Shown one piece after another: positions 21,916 to 32,073 of a DNA stretch of 64,000 nucleotides. The DNA is from Eucommia ulmoides. Lineage: Eukaryota; Streptophyta; Magnoliopsida; Garryales; Eucommiaceae. The first letter of the stretch is position 1, and the number at the start of each line of letters is the position of its first letter. Under the pieces are notes generated by a model. The model ran no database searches, had not been told where the DNA came from, and was given only the letters and a program-made list of their open reading frames with translations. The translations under genes and the position numbers were made by a program. The stretch is from the NCBI GenBank assembly GCA_016647705.1, contig CM028334.1, positions 6,677,046-6,741,045 on the forward strand. The letters are read 5' to 3'.

Positions 21916-21994
21916 TATATAAAAGAGGCATCCTGGACCCATTTTTACACTTTTTCAATTTTGTTTTGGTGGAGCACCGACCTTTCCGGTAGGT
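21916..21994 (+). promoter_or_regulatory. Promoter and leader donor of the antisense gene (B)
   Basis: TATATAAA at 21916-21923 is followed 65 bases later by CCG|GTAGGTAAC (donor at 21989). The arrangement matches element A, which is what marks it as functional rather than chance. Confidence 0.65.
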
Positions 21995-22117
21995 AACTCC
22001 TCTTCTTCTCAAAATATCTTATTCTTCATTTTCTTTTGCTGCTAAGTCAGTGTCGGGATCTGCTACCTTTGGGCAGGGCCTAAATACTTCTCCCATCTAA
22101 CAGATAGACCCTCTCTT

Positions 22118-22714
22118 GGCCTTGCCTCCATGCCCAGAGGAACGGGCAGGGCCTTCAAGCAGTGCAAAACCTTCCGTCCATCGAGATGGCGGCGATAGTA
22201 CTAGGTTCAATAGTGGCCCCACCATGGAGTCTGCTCTAAGCCCAGGTAACGAGGTCGAGATATGGGAGGAGACAGTTTTGAGAGATAGTCTTGTTTGGGG
22301 AATCGAGACGACGATGACGGGGAAGAATATCTGGGACGCTTGGAGCACGAATACCATCCCTGAAAGAGTGGAGACTCGTCTTCCCCGTTCGGAAGATAGC
22401 GCTTGTGCCTCTCCCAAAGGTTTCATCACGGTATATATGGAGCACTTATGTAGAGGTTTACGATTCTTGATTCATCCATGGATTCGGACCCTATACACAG
22501 AGTAGAAGTTGTGCCCATCACAGCTTGCTCCTAATTGCATTCTGGTCTTTGTGGCTTCTTTTATCATTTACAAGGCTGAGGGACTGGAACCGTCCCTAGA
22601 TTTGTTTAAATATATATTTTTTCCAAAATCCATGCCTTTCAGGAAGCGGTGGTGTTACGTAGTTTCTCGCTGGAAATTTATTTCGGGTCTAGAGGAGTCA
22701 GTAAAGAATTGGAA
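22118..22714 (+). pseudogene. Antisense gene of element B, gypsy-type transposon domain exon (first part)
   Basis: It reads SPKGFITVYMEHLCRGLRFL, IHPWIRTLYTE, a TAG, then LCPSQLAPNCILVFVASFII, KAEGLEPSLDLFKYIFFPKS and RKRWCYVVSRWKFISGLEES. This matches the element A exon nearly residue for residue and the Transposase_28 domain I know from Tat-like elements. The TAG at about 22503 is the only break in this stretch. The exon is split after ...SVKNW by a solo LTR and resumes at 25506 with WKPQYFFLGRTGWEFGP. Confidence 0.8.
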
Positions 22715-25505
22715 TGTAAGACCCTGATTTTTATTTAAGTCGTATTTTAAAATGTTTCAAAAATAACGAGGTAGGTGGCGTAATTTATTATTTGATTTAA
22801 AAAAGTTTTGGGATCAATTCGCAAATTTAGAAAACATTCAATCCAAAATTGGCATTTAACTTTTGAATTAAAAAATTTTTGGTAGAAATTACAATTTAAG
22901 AAAGTGTTAAATATGAAAATTGAACCGAAAATGAGATTTTAAGAAAATTGGGGGAAGAAAAGATATTTTGATCAAAAGAATTTCTATAAAATATATGTAT
23001 ATATATATACATATCGTGCGTATGTGTGCCATGAAAATCCACCGGAGACAGGGGTTTGGGAGCGGATGACGTGGCAAGCTAGGAGCGATTTTTCTCCACT
23101 CAATTCATGCGTATATAATCATCCATGCAGTAGTGATGATCACAATCTCGCAACAAAATTAGGAAATACAAAATCTAGAGAGAGAGAGAGGAGCCTGAGC
23201 ACGAGAGAGTGGGTTCGGCGGTTTGATCGGTGATCGTGAAGGGGGTATGTGTATTCTGTCGATGGCAGGTGTGGGTTCCGTTCTGAGCCATCATGTGTGT
23301 GTGTATTACTGTGTTTGATCCAGCATGCATGTGTGTAAGTGTGTGTCATTGGTATGTGTTTCGCCGACGTGTGCGTTCGGTTCGTCGTTAAGTGTGTGGG
23401 TTGTCCGGCGACTGTGTGGTAGTGTGTGAGTGATCGTTGTTGTAGGAATGTATGATCGACCAGCTGTGACAGTAAATGTGTGTGCTCTGTTTTGATCATC
23501 CGTGTGCTCTGTGTGTTCAGTGCTCAGACAGCCGTCAACGGTGTGTGTGTGTCGCCAGTGGAAGCGATCGGCGTGTATAGGTACGCTGTTTTGTTTCGTT
23601 CCATCCGTGGCGTGTGATCGTCGCCATTCAGTGTGTGTATGTATGTAAATAGTGAGTGCGTGTTCGTCTGGGTTTGTGTGTTTATGCATCGGTGTGTGAA
23701 TGTGAGGTCGCCGACAGTTGGTGGGAGACGGTGAGGGGACCAGCTGAAGCAGAAACGATAGTGTGTGTGTGTGTGTGTGTTGATCGGCGGAGAGTGAAGG
23801 TCGTCGGCGACCGGCAGCTGAAACCAAACAGAACCAGAAAAAAGAAAAAAGAAGAAAAAAAGGAAAAAGAAAGAAAAAAAAAAAAGAAAAACTTCACAAA
23901 CAACCCTGATAAAAATCAAAAATCCATCTCGCGGCCCGTGAACGATTCGGAACGGGTAACATTTTTAGTTAAGTTTATTTTAGTTATTAAATCAAATTCT
24001 AGCATCAAAATTTTGTAACCGAAATAATAAATTTGGAACTGTCGTATTATTAAATTTTATGTAGTAATTAACGAAATGAAATTTACCAAATAATAATTGT
24101 TATAAATAAAATGTGGAGAATGAAAAATTACGGAACTAGGGCCTGCATTACATGATTAGGTTATTTTTGCATAAAATATTAATTTAGGCCCTGTCACTAT
24201 TAGGTTCGCAAGTACCAGAGTCTCGGTAGGAAGTAGTCGGTGAAAGTTTTGCGGACCAAATAGCCAGGTGAGTGTATTGTCTTCTTGCCAAACTATATAT
24301 ATATATGATGAAAAATGGTTGTAGTTAAATTAAATGATTTCAAAATGATATGGATCAAGCAGGTTGCTAGGTAAGTTGAGAAAATGGATTTTTGATGAAT
24401 TGTGTTGGTTTCAAAAGAAAGTTGAAAATGGTTTTTCGCTGAAATTTGGTGGTTTTAAAAGAGATTGAAAAATACCTGATTTTCTAAAAATAAAGGGTGG
24501 AAAAAATAGTTTTGGTGAAATCAGACGTTTTTTTAAAGAAAAATGAGAAAATTTATTTTGGATTAAAAATTAGTTTCGGAAATAAAGGGTGATGTTTGAG
24601 ATTTGACGATATTGATTAGATGATGTTATTAATTTGTGATTTGATGATGACGTTATTGATTTGACGATGCCATAATATTTATCCGCTTCGGCGGAATGGT
24701 GTTTATCTGTTTCGACAGAGTGATGTTATTCGCTTCGGCAGAGTGATGTTTATCTGCTTCGGCAGAGTGATGTTAGACGTTATACTGCGCAATGATTATC
24801 TACTTCGGCGGAGTGATGGGTGTTTGTAGGAAGGCATATCCTACGAGTAGTGTGGTACTGTTGCAAACTCCCGATCGTGAGGTTAAAACGATCACTAGGG
24901 TTGGCCAGTGTGTGTGTTTGAGTTGTGTGCTTAAAAAGTACATTTGAGATGTGTGCTTGAGATGTGGTGTTTTACGTATATTGGCTGATTTGATATTTAT
25001 TATCATGGTGATTAGTATGATTTTTATATTAGTTGGATTTGAATGGAACTTAATTATGTCGCTTTATTTTCCCTGCTTTTATATTGGAGATTTTACGAGT
25101 TATGTTGTATTTATATACTTACGCTTGATCCATTTAGATGTTGTAGAATAAGTTTTTATTATTAAAGATGTTTTTACTAAGAAGGCAGTACACTCGCAGG
25201 TGAAGCAGCTAGGAGTCGGTCCCCTACTGGCGCTAGGTAGAGTCCTACGATGGAGTCGTGTGGAGGGTTGAGATGAGTTTTTTGAGGTGAACCTGTGAGA
25301 TGATTCATGGTATTATATTTTGCTGTTAGTATATTTGGGGAACGGGTGTGTTCCCATAACAGAATATGTATAGCTTCATATAGATGATGATTTATTTATA
25401 TTTATGCATATTGCCGTGTAATAGATGGTTGATTGGTTGTTTTCGGTGATGTCATAATGTCGTCACGCCAGCCGGGATGTCGTGTTTTTGGGACGGGTCA
25501 TGACA
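22715..25505 (+). mobile_element. 2.8 kb solo LTR, flanked by TGGAA
   Basis: It starts TGTAAGACCCTGATTTTT and ends CGGGACGGGTCATGACA, with TGGAA at 22710-22714 and 25506-25510. The interior has a GT-rich block (23220-23800), an A/G-rich tract (23830-23900), a run of TTCG hairpin repeats (24681-24820), a conserved hairpin box (24873-24893) and a conserved block at 25179-25251. A second LTR of the family is at 40991-43770 on the minus strand. No internal region is present. Frames with His-Thr repeats are products of the GT repeats. Confidence 0.93.
24681..24820. repeat. Short tandem repeats with TTCG hairpins
   Basis: Five units of about 23 bp end in GAGTGATGTT-like words. The centres are CCGC-TTCG-GCGG, CTGT-TTCG-ACAG, CTGC-TTCG-GCAG and variants, so the stem is kept by paired changes. 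Confidence 0.8.
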
Positions 25506-25602
25506 TGGAAGCCCCAGTACTTTTTTCTGGGAAGAACAGGCTGGGAGTTTGGTCCTAATGAGGAGAGAGTCAACCCTATTCCCAGGGAATTTAGTGTTGT
25601 AG
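25506..25602 (+). pseudogene. Antisense gene of element B, end of the domain exon
   Basis: It reads WKPQYFFLGRTGWEFGPNEE and ends NPIPREFSVV with a split codon at an AG|GTGAGC donor (intron starts 25603). Element A has NWKPMYFYLGGTGWEFSP and the same donor. Confidence 0.78.
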
Positions 25603-25644
25603 GTGAGCATGCCCCAATCTGTGAGCTATTCATCAATTGTACAA

Positions 25645-25682
<38 letters not shown>

Positions 25683-25719
25683 GACTGTTTCTTTTTGTCT
25701 GTTTCACTTATTGGAACAG
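25603..25719 (+). other. Intron of the antisense gene (B)
   Basis: The 117 bp intron runs from GTGAGC to GGAACAG. It contains a T run of about 27 at 25647-25677. The equivalent intron in element A is 87 bp (15145-15231) with the same phase, and both splice to a codon giving VPEK. Confidence 0.75.
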
Positions 25720-25902
25720 TTCCAGAGAAGGCGAGCGGAAGAAGAGTCCGACCAAACGCCCAGATTAAACAGCAAAGAAAGATCGCGTGGGAGACAGAGT
25801 ATACAAACGTCAACAAGTTGCTAGAGTCAACATTACACTATCGCCACTTCTATTGTGCACTGAGTCTTCCAGTTCCAGATATCGAAGAAAACACCAACAA
25901 TG
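25720..25902 (+). pseudogene. Antisense gene of element B, VPEK exon
   Basis: Open throughout: VPEKASGRRVRPNAQIKQQR, KIAWETEYTNVNKLLESTLH and YRHFYCALSLPVPDIEENTN. It ends at TG|GTAAG; that GTAAG is also the target duplication of the inserted Ogre-like element. Joining to the acceptor at 34777 gives ...NNDMDKVALEKLL, in frame. Confidence 0.78.
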
Positions 25903-26369
25903 GTAAGTGAACGCGCCCCGATTTTCAAGAAAAAATCAAAAAATAATAGATATATGCTTAGCGCTGGTAAAATGAGAAGGGTTTTTAAAAACGTCGATTT
26001 TCTCATTAAAATATACTTAAGCCTGTTTTAGAAAAAGGAGTCGCCACCTAGCATTGGGTTTTAAATGATGTGCTAGGTCATCATATTTTCTTTTTTGAAA
26101 ACAATTTTAAAAAAAATGTGGCTTAAGTAAAAATTTGACTCCTAAAATAACATGGTCTAATCAGAGATTCGTTTAAAGAGTTCGGGGGTCAGTTACACTC
26201 GGGGAAAGTGTCAAGCACCCCAAGACGCCCGTCCAAAGACGGTACCTTATCCGATTAAGTCCAATTAAAATTTAAATCCGAATGTTTTTATTTTATTTTG
26301 AAATCATTTCCTTCTAAAAAAGAAAATCTTTTTGTATTTTTTTTATATATTATCAAAGAATTTATACAT

Positions 26370-26862
26370 TGAGAGGATAATTCTCTTCTAAGCCATTCAA
26401 ATAGAAGGCAGGAAAATTCCTCCACGATTTGACAACAACATTAAATTTAACAAAAACATAAAATAAAAACACACACCCATACACACACATTCACACATCG
26501 AGGGAAGTATTCTCCCTTCTAAACTTAAACCACTCCAATGGAAGGTCGGGAGTTTTCCACCTCATCTTGTCAGCACATTATATTTAACACATGTTAAAGA
26601 AACACACGCACACACATCGAGGGAAGTATTCTCCCTTCTAAACTTAAACCACTCCAATGGAAGGTTGGGAGTTTTCCACCTCATTTTGTCAGCACATTAT
26701 ATTTAACACAAATTAAATAAAACACACGCACACACACACACACACATCGAGGGGAGTAATTTCATTCTAAACTTAAACCGCTCCAATGGAAGGTCAGAAG
26801 TTTTCCACCTCGTATTGTTAGCACATTATATTTAATACAAATTAAATAAAACACACGCACAC

Positions 26863-26893
<31 letters not shown>

Positions 26894-27215
26894 TCGAGGG
26901 GAGTAATTCTATTTTAAACTTAAACCGCTCCAATGGAAGGTCAGAAGTTTTTCACCTCGTATTGTTAGCACATTATATTTAATACAAATTAAATAAAACA
27001 CACGCACACACACACACACACACATCGAGGGGAGTAATTTCATTCTAAACTTAAACCACTCCAATGGAAGGTCAGAAGTTTTCCACCTCGTATTGTTAGC
27101 ACATTATATTTAATACAAATTAAATAAAACACACGCACACACACATACACATCGAGGGGAGTAATTCCCTTCTAAATTTAAACCGTTCAAATTGAAGGTT
27201 GGAAATTTTCCACCT
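26370..27215. repeat. Tandem repeats of about 125 bp with CA microsatellites (left LTR)
   Basis: Seven related blocks, each with ATCGAGGGGAGTAATT, AAACTTAAACCGCTCCAATG, GAAGGTCAGAAGTTTTCCAC and a (CA)n spacer of variable length. The right LTR has the same array at 33040-33915. Confidence 0.88.
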
Positions 27216-27554
27216 CGTTTTATTTACTAAAAAACAATAATAAAAAAAAAAAAAAAAAGATTAGTATAATAACAACTTATTTAAAAAAAAGTATTTACCA
27301 CCTTCTTGGAGATTTCTTTTCTTCTTCGAAATTACAATAAAATGAAAATAATATTATTTTCTTTAAAATTTCTCTCCAGATTTCCTCTCCCTTCAAATCC
27401 TCTAAAAAAATCCCTCATCTCCAAAATCCCCTAAAAAAAAAATCCCTCACCAAAAATCCTCTAAAAAATCCCTCCTCCAAAATCCTCTAAAAAAAAAATG
27501 AGCCTTCTATTTATAGACTTCAAAAAAGGCAAAATGGGAATTTACACAAAAACG

Positions 27555-27790
27555 CGGTTCACTATTCACGCGATTTACTATTCACGCGGCAGGTACTATT
27601 CACGATCACGCGGTACTATTCACGATCACGCGGTACTATTCACGCATGCGGATACTATTCACGTGGTGTTATTGTTCATGTATGCGGATACTATTCACGT
27701 GGTGTCACTGTTCATGCATGCGAATACTATTCACGCGGTGTCACTGTTCACGATCACTGTTCATGCATGCGGATACTATTCACGATCACT
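27555..27790. repeat. ACTATTCACG repeats
   Basis: More than ten copies of (T)ACTATTCACG or CACTGTTCA(C/T)G separated by CGGTG, CGATCACG or CATGCGG words. The right LTR has fewer copies (34315-34480). Confidence 0.88.
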
Positions 27791-27992
27791 GTTCATACCT
27801 CCGTTTGATTTGTCTTGCTTTGTTTCGTTTTTTCCCGATTTTCTCCAAACAAACGATAATTAGTTTATTTTCTTTTTCTTATTTTTTGCATTTTGTGAAA
27901 TAAAATAAAATAAAACAAAGTTAATTATAACAAAGTTAATTATAAAATAAAGTATAAATTTGTTAGGGGGTGGTCAAAATGTCGTGTCTACA

Positions 27993-28005
27993 GCTGCCCC
28001 TCTTT
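27993..28005 (-). other. Polypurine tract of the Ogre-like element
   Basis: Minus-strand AAAGAGGGGCAGC directly abuts the 3' LTR start TGTAGACACG. Confidence 0.8.
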
Positions 28006-28299
28006 GTCATGCTAGTTTCACTTGCTTGACAAAGATAAAAGACAACGCCATTTTGATCGTCCCATATTTTATTTTTATTTTTATTTTTATTTTTTTCAAA
28101 GTGCATTTTTCAATAATAGAACAAATAAAGTAAAATGACTCATGACGATACTCATGACAAACAAGTGTACGTTTAGAGGATCGTTTAGAGTGATAAAAAA
28201 TAATTCATGCTCTAGCCCTCTTGGCCAGTGGACAAAAGAAAGTTCAGAAATATAAAAAATGCCCAATTTCTGGCTGGGCAAAAAATGAGAGAGGAAAGA

Positions 28300-28424
28300 T
28301 ATAAAATGTGCCCCAGCCTTCGGCTGGGGCTGACTTTCAGATGACCGAACTTTTACAGGTTGCCTATGTACCTTAGCATTACGCCGAGGATCAGGTTTAG
28401 CGTAGTTCACTGAACACCCCTTGT
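28300..28424. repeat. Block flanking the minisatellite, left copy
   Basis: Contains hairpin CCCCAGCC-TTC-GGCTGGGG and AGGTTGCCTATGTACCTTAG, GAGGATCAGGTTTAGCGTAG. A diverged direct copy is at 29491-29631. Confidence 0.82.
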
Positions 28425-28450
28425 AAAGCGAAGACGGACGACACGATGAA

Positions 28451-29448
28451 CTCATGACGAACAATGTTCGTTTAGAGGATTATTTAGTGAAAATGAGAAG
28501 GAAGTGACTCATGACGAACCTGGCTCGTTTAGAGAAATAAGACAAATCATGACGGACAAGGTCCGTTTAGAGGGAATGAAAATCAACTCATAACGGACAG
28601 GGTCCGTTTAGAAAAAATGAAAATTACTCATGACGGACATAATCTGTTTAGAGGGAATAAAAATCAACTCATAACGGACAGGGTCCGTTTAGAAAAAATG
28701 AAAATTACTCATGACGGACATAATCTGTTTAGAGGGAATAAAAATCACTCATGACGGACATAATCCATTTAGAGGGAATGAAAATCAACTCATAACAGAC
28801 AAGGTCCGTTTAGAAAAAATGAAAATTACTCATGACGGACATAATCCGTTTAGAGGGAATGGAAAAAAATCAACTCATAACGGATGAAGTCCGTTTAGAG
28901 GAAATGAAAAGTCACCCATGACGAACAAAATTCGTTTAGAGGAAAGGAAGATAACTCATGGCGGGCATGGTCCATTTAGAGAAAACAAAAATCAACTCAT
29001 GACGGACATAGTCCGTTTAGAGGAAATAAAAATCACTCATGACAGACATAGTCCATTTAGAGGAAATTAAGACAACTCATGACTAACAGAGTTCGTTTAG
29101 AGGAAATAAAAATCAACTCATGACGGACATGGTCCGTTTAGAGGAAATGAAGGCAAACTCATGACGGACATGGTCCGTTTAGAGAAAACAAAAATTAACT
29201 CTTGACGGACATAGTCCATTTAGAGGAAATGAAAATCACTTATGATGGACATAGTCCATTTAGAGGAAATTAAGATAACTCATGACGAACAGAGTTCGTT
29301 TAGAGGAAATAAAAATCAACTTATGACGGATATGATCCGTTTAGAGGAAAACAAAAATCAACTCATGACGGACAAGGTCCGTTTAGAGGAAATAGAAATC
29401 AACTCATGACGGATATGATCCGTTTAGAGGAATGAAGATCACTCATGG
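28451..29448. repeat. 24-unit minisatellite with covarying hairpin in the 3' UTR
   Basis: Units of 36-45 bp follow the pattern ACTCATG, ACGGAC-loop-GTCCGT, TTAGAGG and an A-rich spacer. The inverted repeat is GGAC/GTCC in most units, GAAC/GTTC in others (28461, 29287) and GGAT/ATCC in two (29336, 29413). The array lies between gag and the 3' LTR, a region known to hold hypervariable minisatellites in Ogre-type elements. Confidence 0.93.
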
Positions 29449-29490
29449 ATATAATCAACAAATTCAGAAGCTCGACAATAGGTAGACACC

Positions 29491-29631
29491 ACAAAATATA
29501 TCCCAGCCTGTGGCTGGAGTTGACACTTGGATGTCATAATTGGATGATCGAACCTTGAAAGGTTGCCTACGTACCTCGACATTACACCAAGGATCAGGTC
29601 TAGCGTAGTTCACAGAATGCCCCTTTCAGGG
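29491..29631. repeat. Block flanking the minisatellite, right copy
   Basis: TATCCCAGCCTGTGGCTGGA, AAAGGTTGCCTACGTACCTC and GATCAGGTCTAGCGTAGTTC repeat the left block in the same orientation. Confidence 0.82.
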
Positions 29632-31246
29632 CAAAAAGCATACCTGGACGCTCATTTGGAGCTTCTGAAATTTCAGCAATAAGAGTTTCCAATTTGAGCT
29701 GGAAGGTAAGAAGTCCTAGTGATAGGGAAATTCATGCTTCCAAGCCCCTTGAAATCCCTGTAATGCACATGAAAACATTTCCAAAACAAAATCTTAGTCT
29801 GAAAGTTGTTACCTGTGATGACTTACAATTCCATTCCCCCCTTTTTTGTCGTGGTCATTTGACTAATGGCGCTCGGCTTTCACGGGTCACAAGACAGTAT
29901 CGGGAGATTTTTTTTTTGAATTTAGAAGTCTCGCTTTTCAACTGAGAGTTCAACATGCTTCAGGGTGATTCGATTTTTTTTTTTTTTTTAGTTCCCTTCG
30001 ACTCAGGGGAAGGCCCAACATACCTCATCGAGGTCTCCTTGGTTTGCTCGACTGGATTCTTGTCTTGTCAAATTAGTAGGTGCTTCAATGCTTGGGGTTC
30101 TAATACTCCTACATGCTCTGTGTTTTCTCAAGTCCTGCAAAACTGATTTAATCCAAAAATGGGTAAATGTCGAAAATTACTAAAATAAGTACCTTCAATA
30201 CCCGATATGATTTTCTGTGAGATCTTGAGTCAAGAATGTAGAGGAATATGATTCTAATACATTTTCAGACTACGACCAATGTTTCTTTTCTCAAATTCTA
30301 ATTCCATTCAAATTCATCAAGTTCTGATTCCAAAAAAATATCATTTGCCACTAATTTGGACCGAGGCGGAAAATATGAACAAATCTATCTATCATCTTTC
30401 TTTCCTCTTCAAATCTCTTCTACATTTATACCAATATTTCTTGTTCGGTCACCCCACTTTTGTTTTTTCCTTCCCCTTTTTTTTTTCTTTCCTTTTTTCT
30501 TTTTTGTTCTATTGCTTTTCTTTTTTTTTTTCTCTTTTTTTTTTTTCTTTAATCGAACTTACAATGATTTAGAGGCAACCGAGTTTATCAATGAACTTGA
30601 TTTTCCTTGGAAATTGAGACTTTCTTGTAACATTTGAAAGTTTCTTCATTGGGATCATTGGCCTGAGATGATTGTATTCCCTTTTTACCATTGAGTAACT
30701 CAGACAACAGGCAAACCGGGATATTTACACCCAATTTCATCAATCACTAAAGTACCACCAAAGATAGTTTGATTAGCTTGCAACAATATATCAAAGCATC
30801 GTAAGGACAATGGATACCAATCTTGACTTTCAAATCCCTCGGTACTTCTGGAATTGCTGACGAATTTGGTTACGAGCCTTTTCAACTCTCACCATTGTTT
30901 GGATAAACATAATCTTCCTTTGATTATAGTCCCATTGAATCGTGGTCTAATTTTGTATTGAAATCACACATCCACATCCTCACTCAGTCACCTCACATAC
31001 AATATATGCAGGCAATTTTGGGCACCTGAAATAGTAAGATTCAAACATTAGACCACAGTTTTAAATAAACAATATTGCATTATTGAAATTTTAAAAGTCA
31101 TTACAGAGCAAATCCTTTTCCATCCAAAAGACCAACGGGATGGAAAGGTGAGTACGCAAAGATTTTCCAATTTTATCAAAACACCTCGCAAATTTAAAGC
31201 AAACAAAAAAACAGTTTTGCAGTCTTTAGATTTTTCAAATTGAGCC
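29632..31246. other. Non-coding interior of the Ogre-like element
   Basis: No protease or RT motif on either strand. T-rich tracts at 30470-30550 generate Phe/Leu frames that are not genes. Confidence 0.6.
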
Positions 31247-32073
31247 TTAGGCACATGACTCGCTCCCATCTCCAACAACATTTTGGTAAAGATTGACTTC
31301 ACCACCCCTTGAAGGTGCATACTCAGGCAACGGATTCTGCTGACAGTTTGGCGTACCGGCCTCAGGTTTTTTAGGAAACGTGATGGCTCCTGTCCGTATA
31401 AACTCCTGAATTTTGTCTTTCAGCTGAAAGCATTGCTCAGTCGCATGTCCTCTGGTTCCTGAGTGGTATTCACAGAAAGCATTTGAAGAAGCTGCTTTAC
31501 TCCCAGGTTTAACTTCGTAGAATGGAAGGGGTGTCAGCATCCCTTGCTTCAAACAAATTCGGTACAACTCGGTGATCGAGACCGGAAGATCTTGTAGCTC
31601 TCTGTTGTCGTTCTGGAAATTTTCCCCGTAGCATGAGGTAGAAGGCCTTGGTGGTATTGGGTTCCTGACCTTGGAGTGTGGTTAGGAATTTGAGGTGGGG
31701 TGTTCGGGTGTGGTTGATAGGTATGGTAAGAGGGTGCTGGGTAGGCTTGAGGATAATATTGGGAAATATGGTTTTGATAAGAGGGAGGTACATTTTGGTA
31801 ATAGCGGAGCCGACTTTGAGAATAGGGTTGGTTTTGAGGATAATTTTGGTTTTGGCGATTTTGAGGAGGGTAGTTGTGATATTGGTTGTTCTGGTTCGGG
31901 TAGTTTTGGAGACAGGAAGCTTGGGGGTAGTTCGGGGAGATTCGGGATTGCTTTCTGATGTCATCCTGGAATGAGTCTGTGCTCGACTGCGTGTAAAGAT
32001 CGGACTTCGAAAGGGGGGAACTGAATTTGCTTTTCTGGGACCAATTTTCTTTGCCTTGCCCCTTTCTTAACAA
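31247..32073 (-). pseudogene. gag: gag fragment of the Ogre-like element
   Basis: Two overlapping minus-strand frames. The upstream one (31549-32073) is rich in Gln, Asn, Pro and Tyr (PNQNNQYHNYPPQNRQNQNY), as in the linker of Ogre gag. The next (31247-31567) reads YRICLKQGMLTPLPFYEVKP and then a zinc-knuckle-like FCEYHSGTRGHATEQCFQLK, followed by KDKIQEFIRTGAI. The frames do not join without a shift. The capsid N-terminal half is missing or unrecognisable, so gag itself is probably not functional. It would package RNA in the cytoplasm if intact. Confidence 0.8.

Larger units (their letters stand above)
25908..27992 (-). repeat. 3' LTR of the Ogre-like element
   Basis: On the minus strand it reads from TGTAGACACGACATTTTG to GGGGCGCGTTCA. 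It contains a tandem array (26370-27215) and ACTATTCACG repeats (27555-27790). It differs from the other LTR mainly in CA-repeat and A-rich tract lengths and in the number of ACTATTCACG units. Confidence 0.94.

Noticed and set aside
23306..23919. Open frames rich in His-Thr and Phe on the minus strand
   Set aside because: They come from GT/CA and A/G simple repeats inside the 2.8 kb LTR; the matching LTR at 40991-43770 has similar nonsense frames on the other strand.
28451..29448. Regularly spaced repeats that could look like a CRISPR array
   Set aside because: Units are contiguous and variable with no unique spacers, and they lie in a plant retrotransposon 3' region.
30279..30637. Phe-rich frames in the Ogre-like interior
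   Set aside because: Caused by long T tracts; the strand is opposite to gag and no motif is present.
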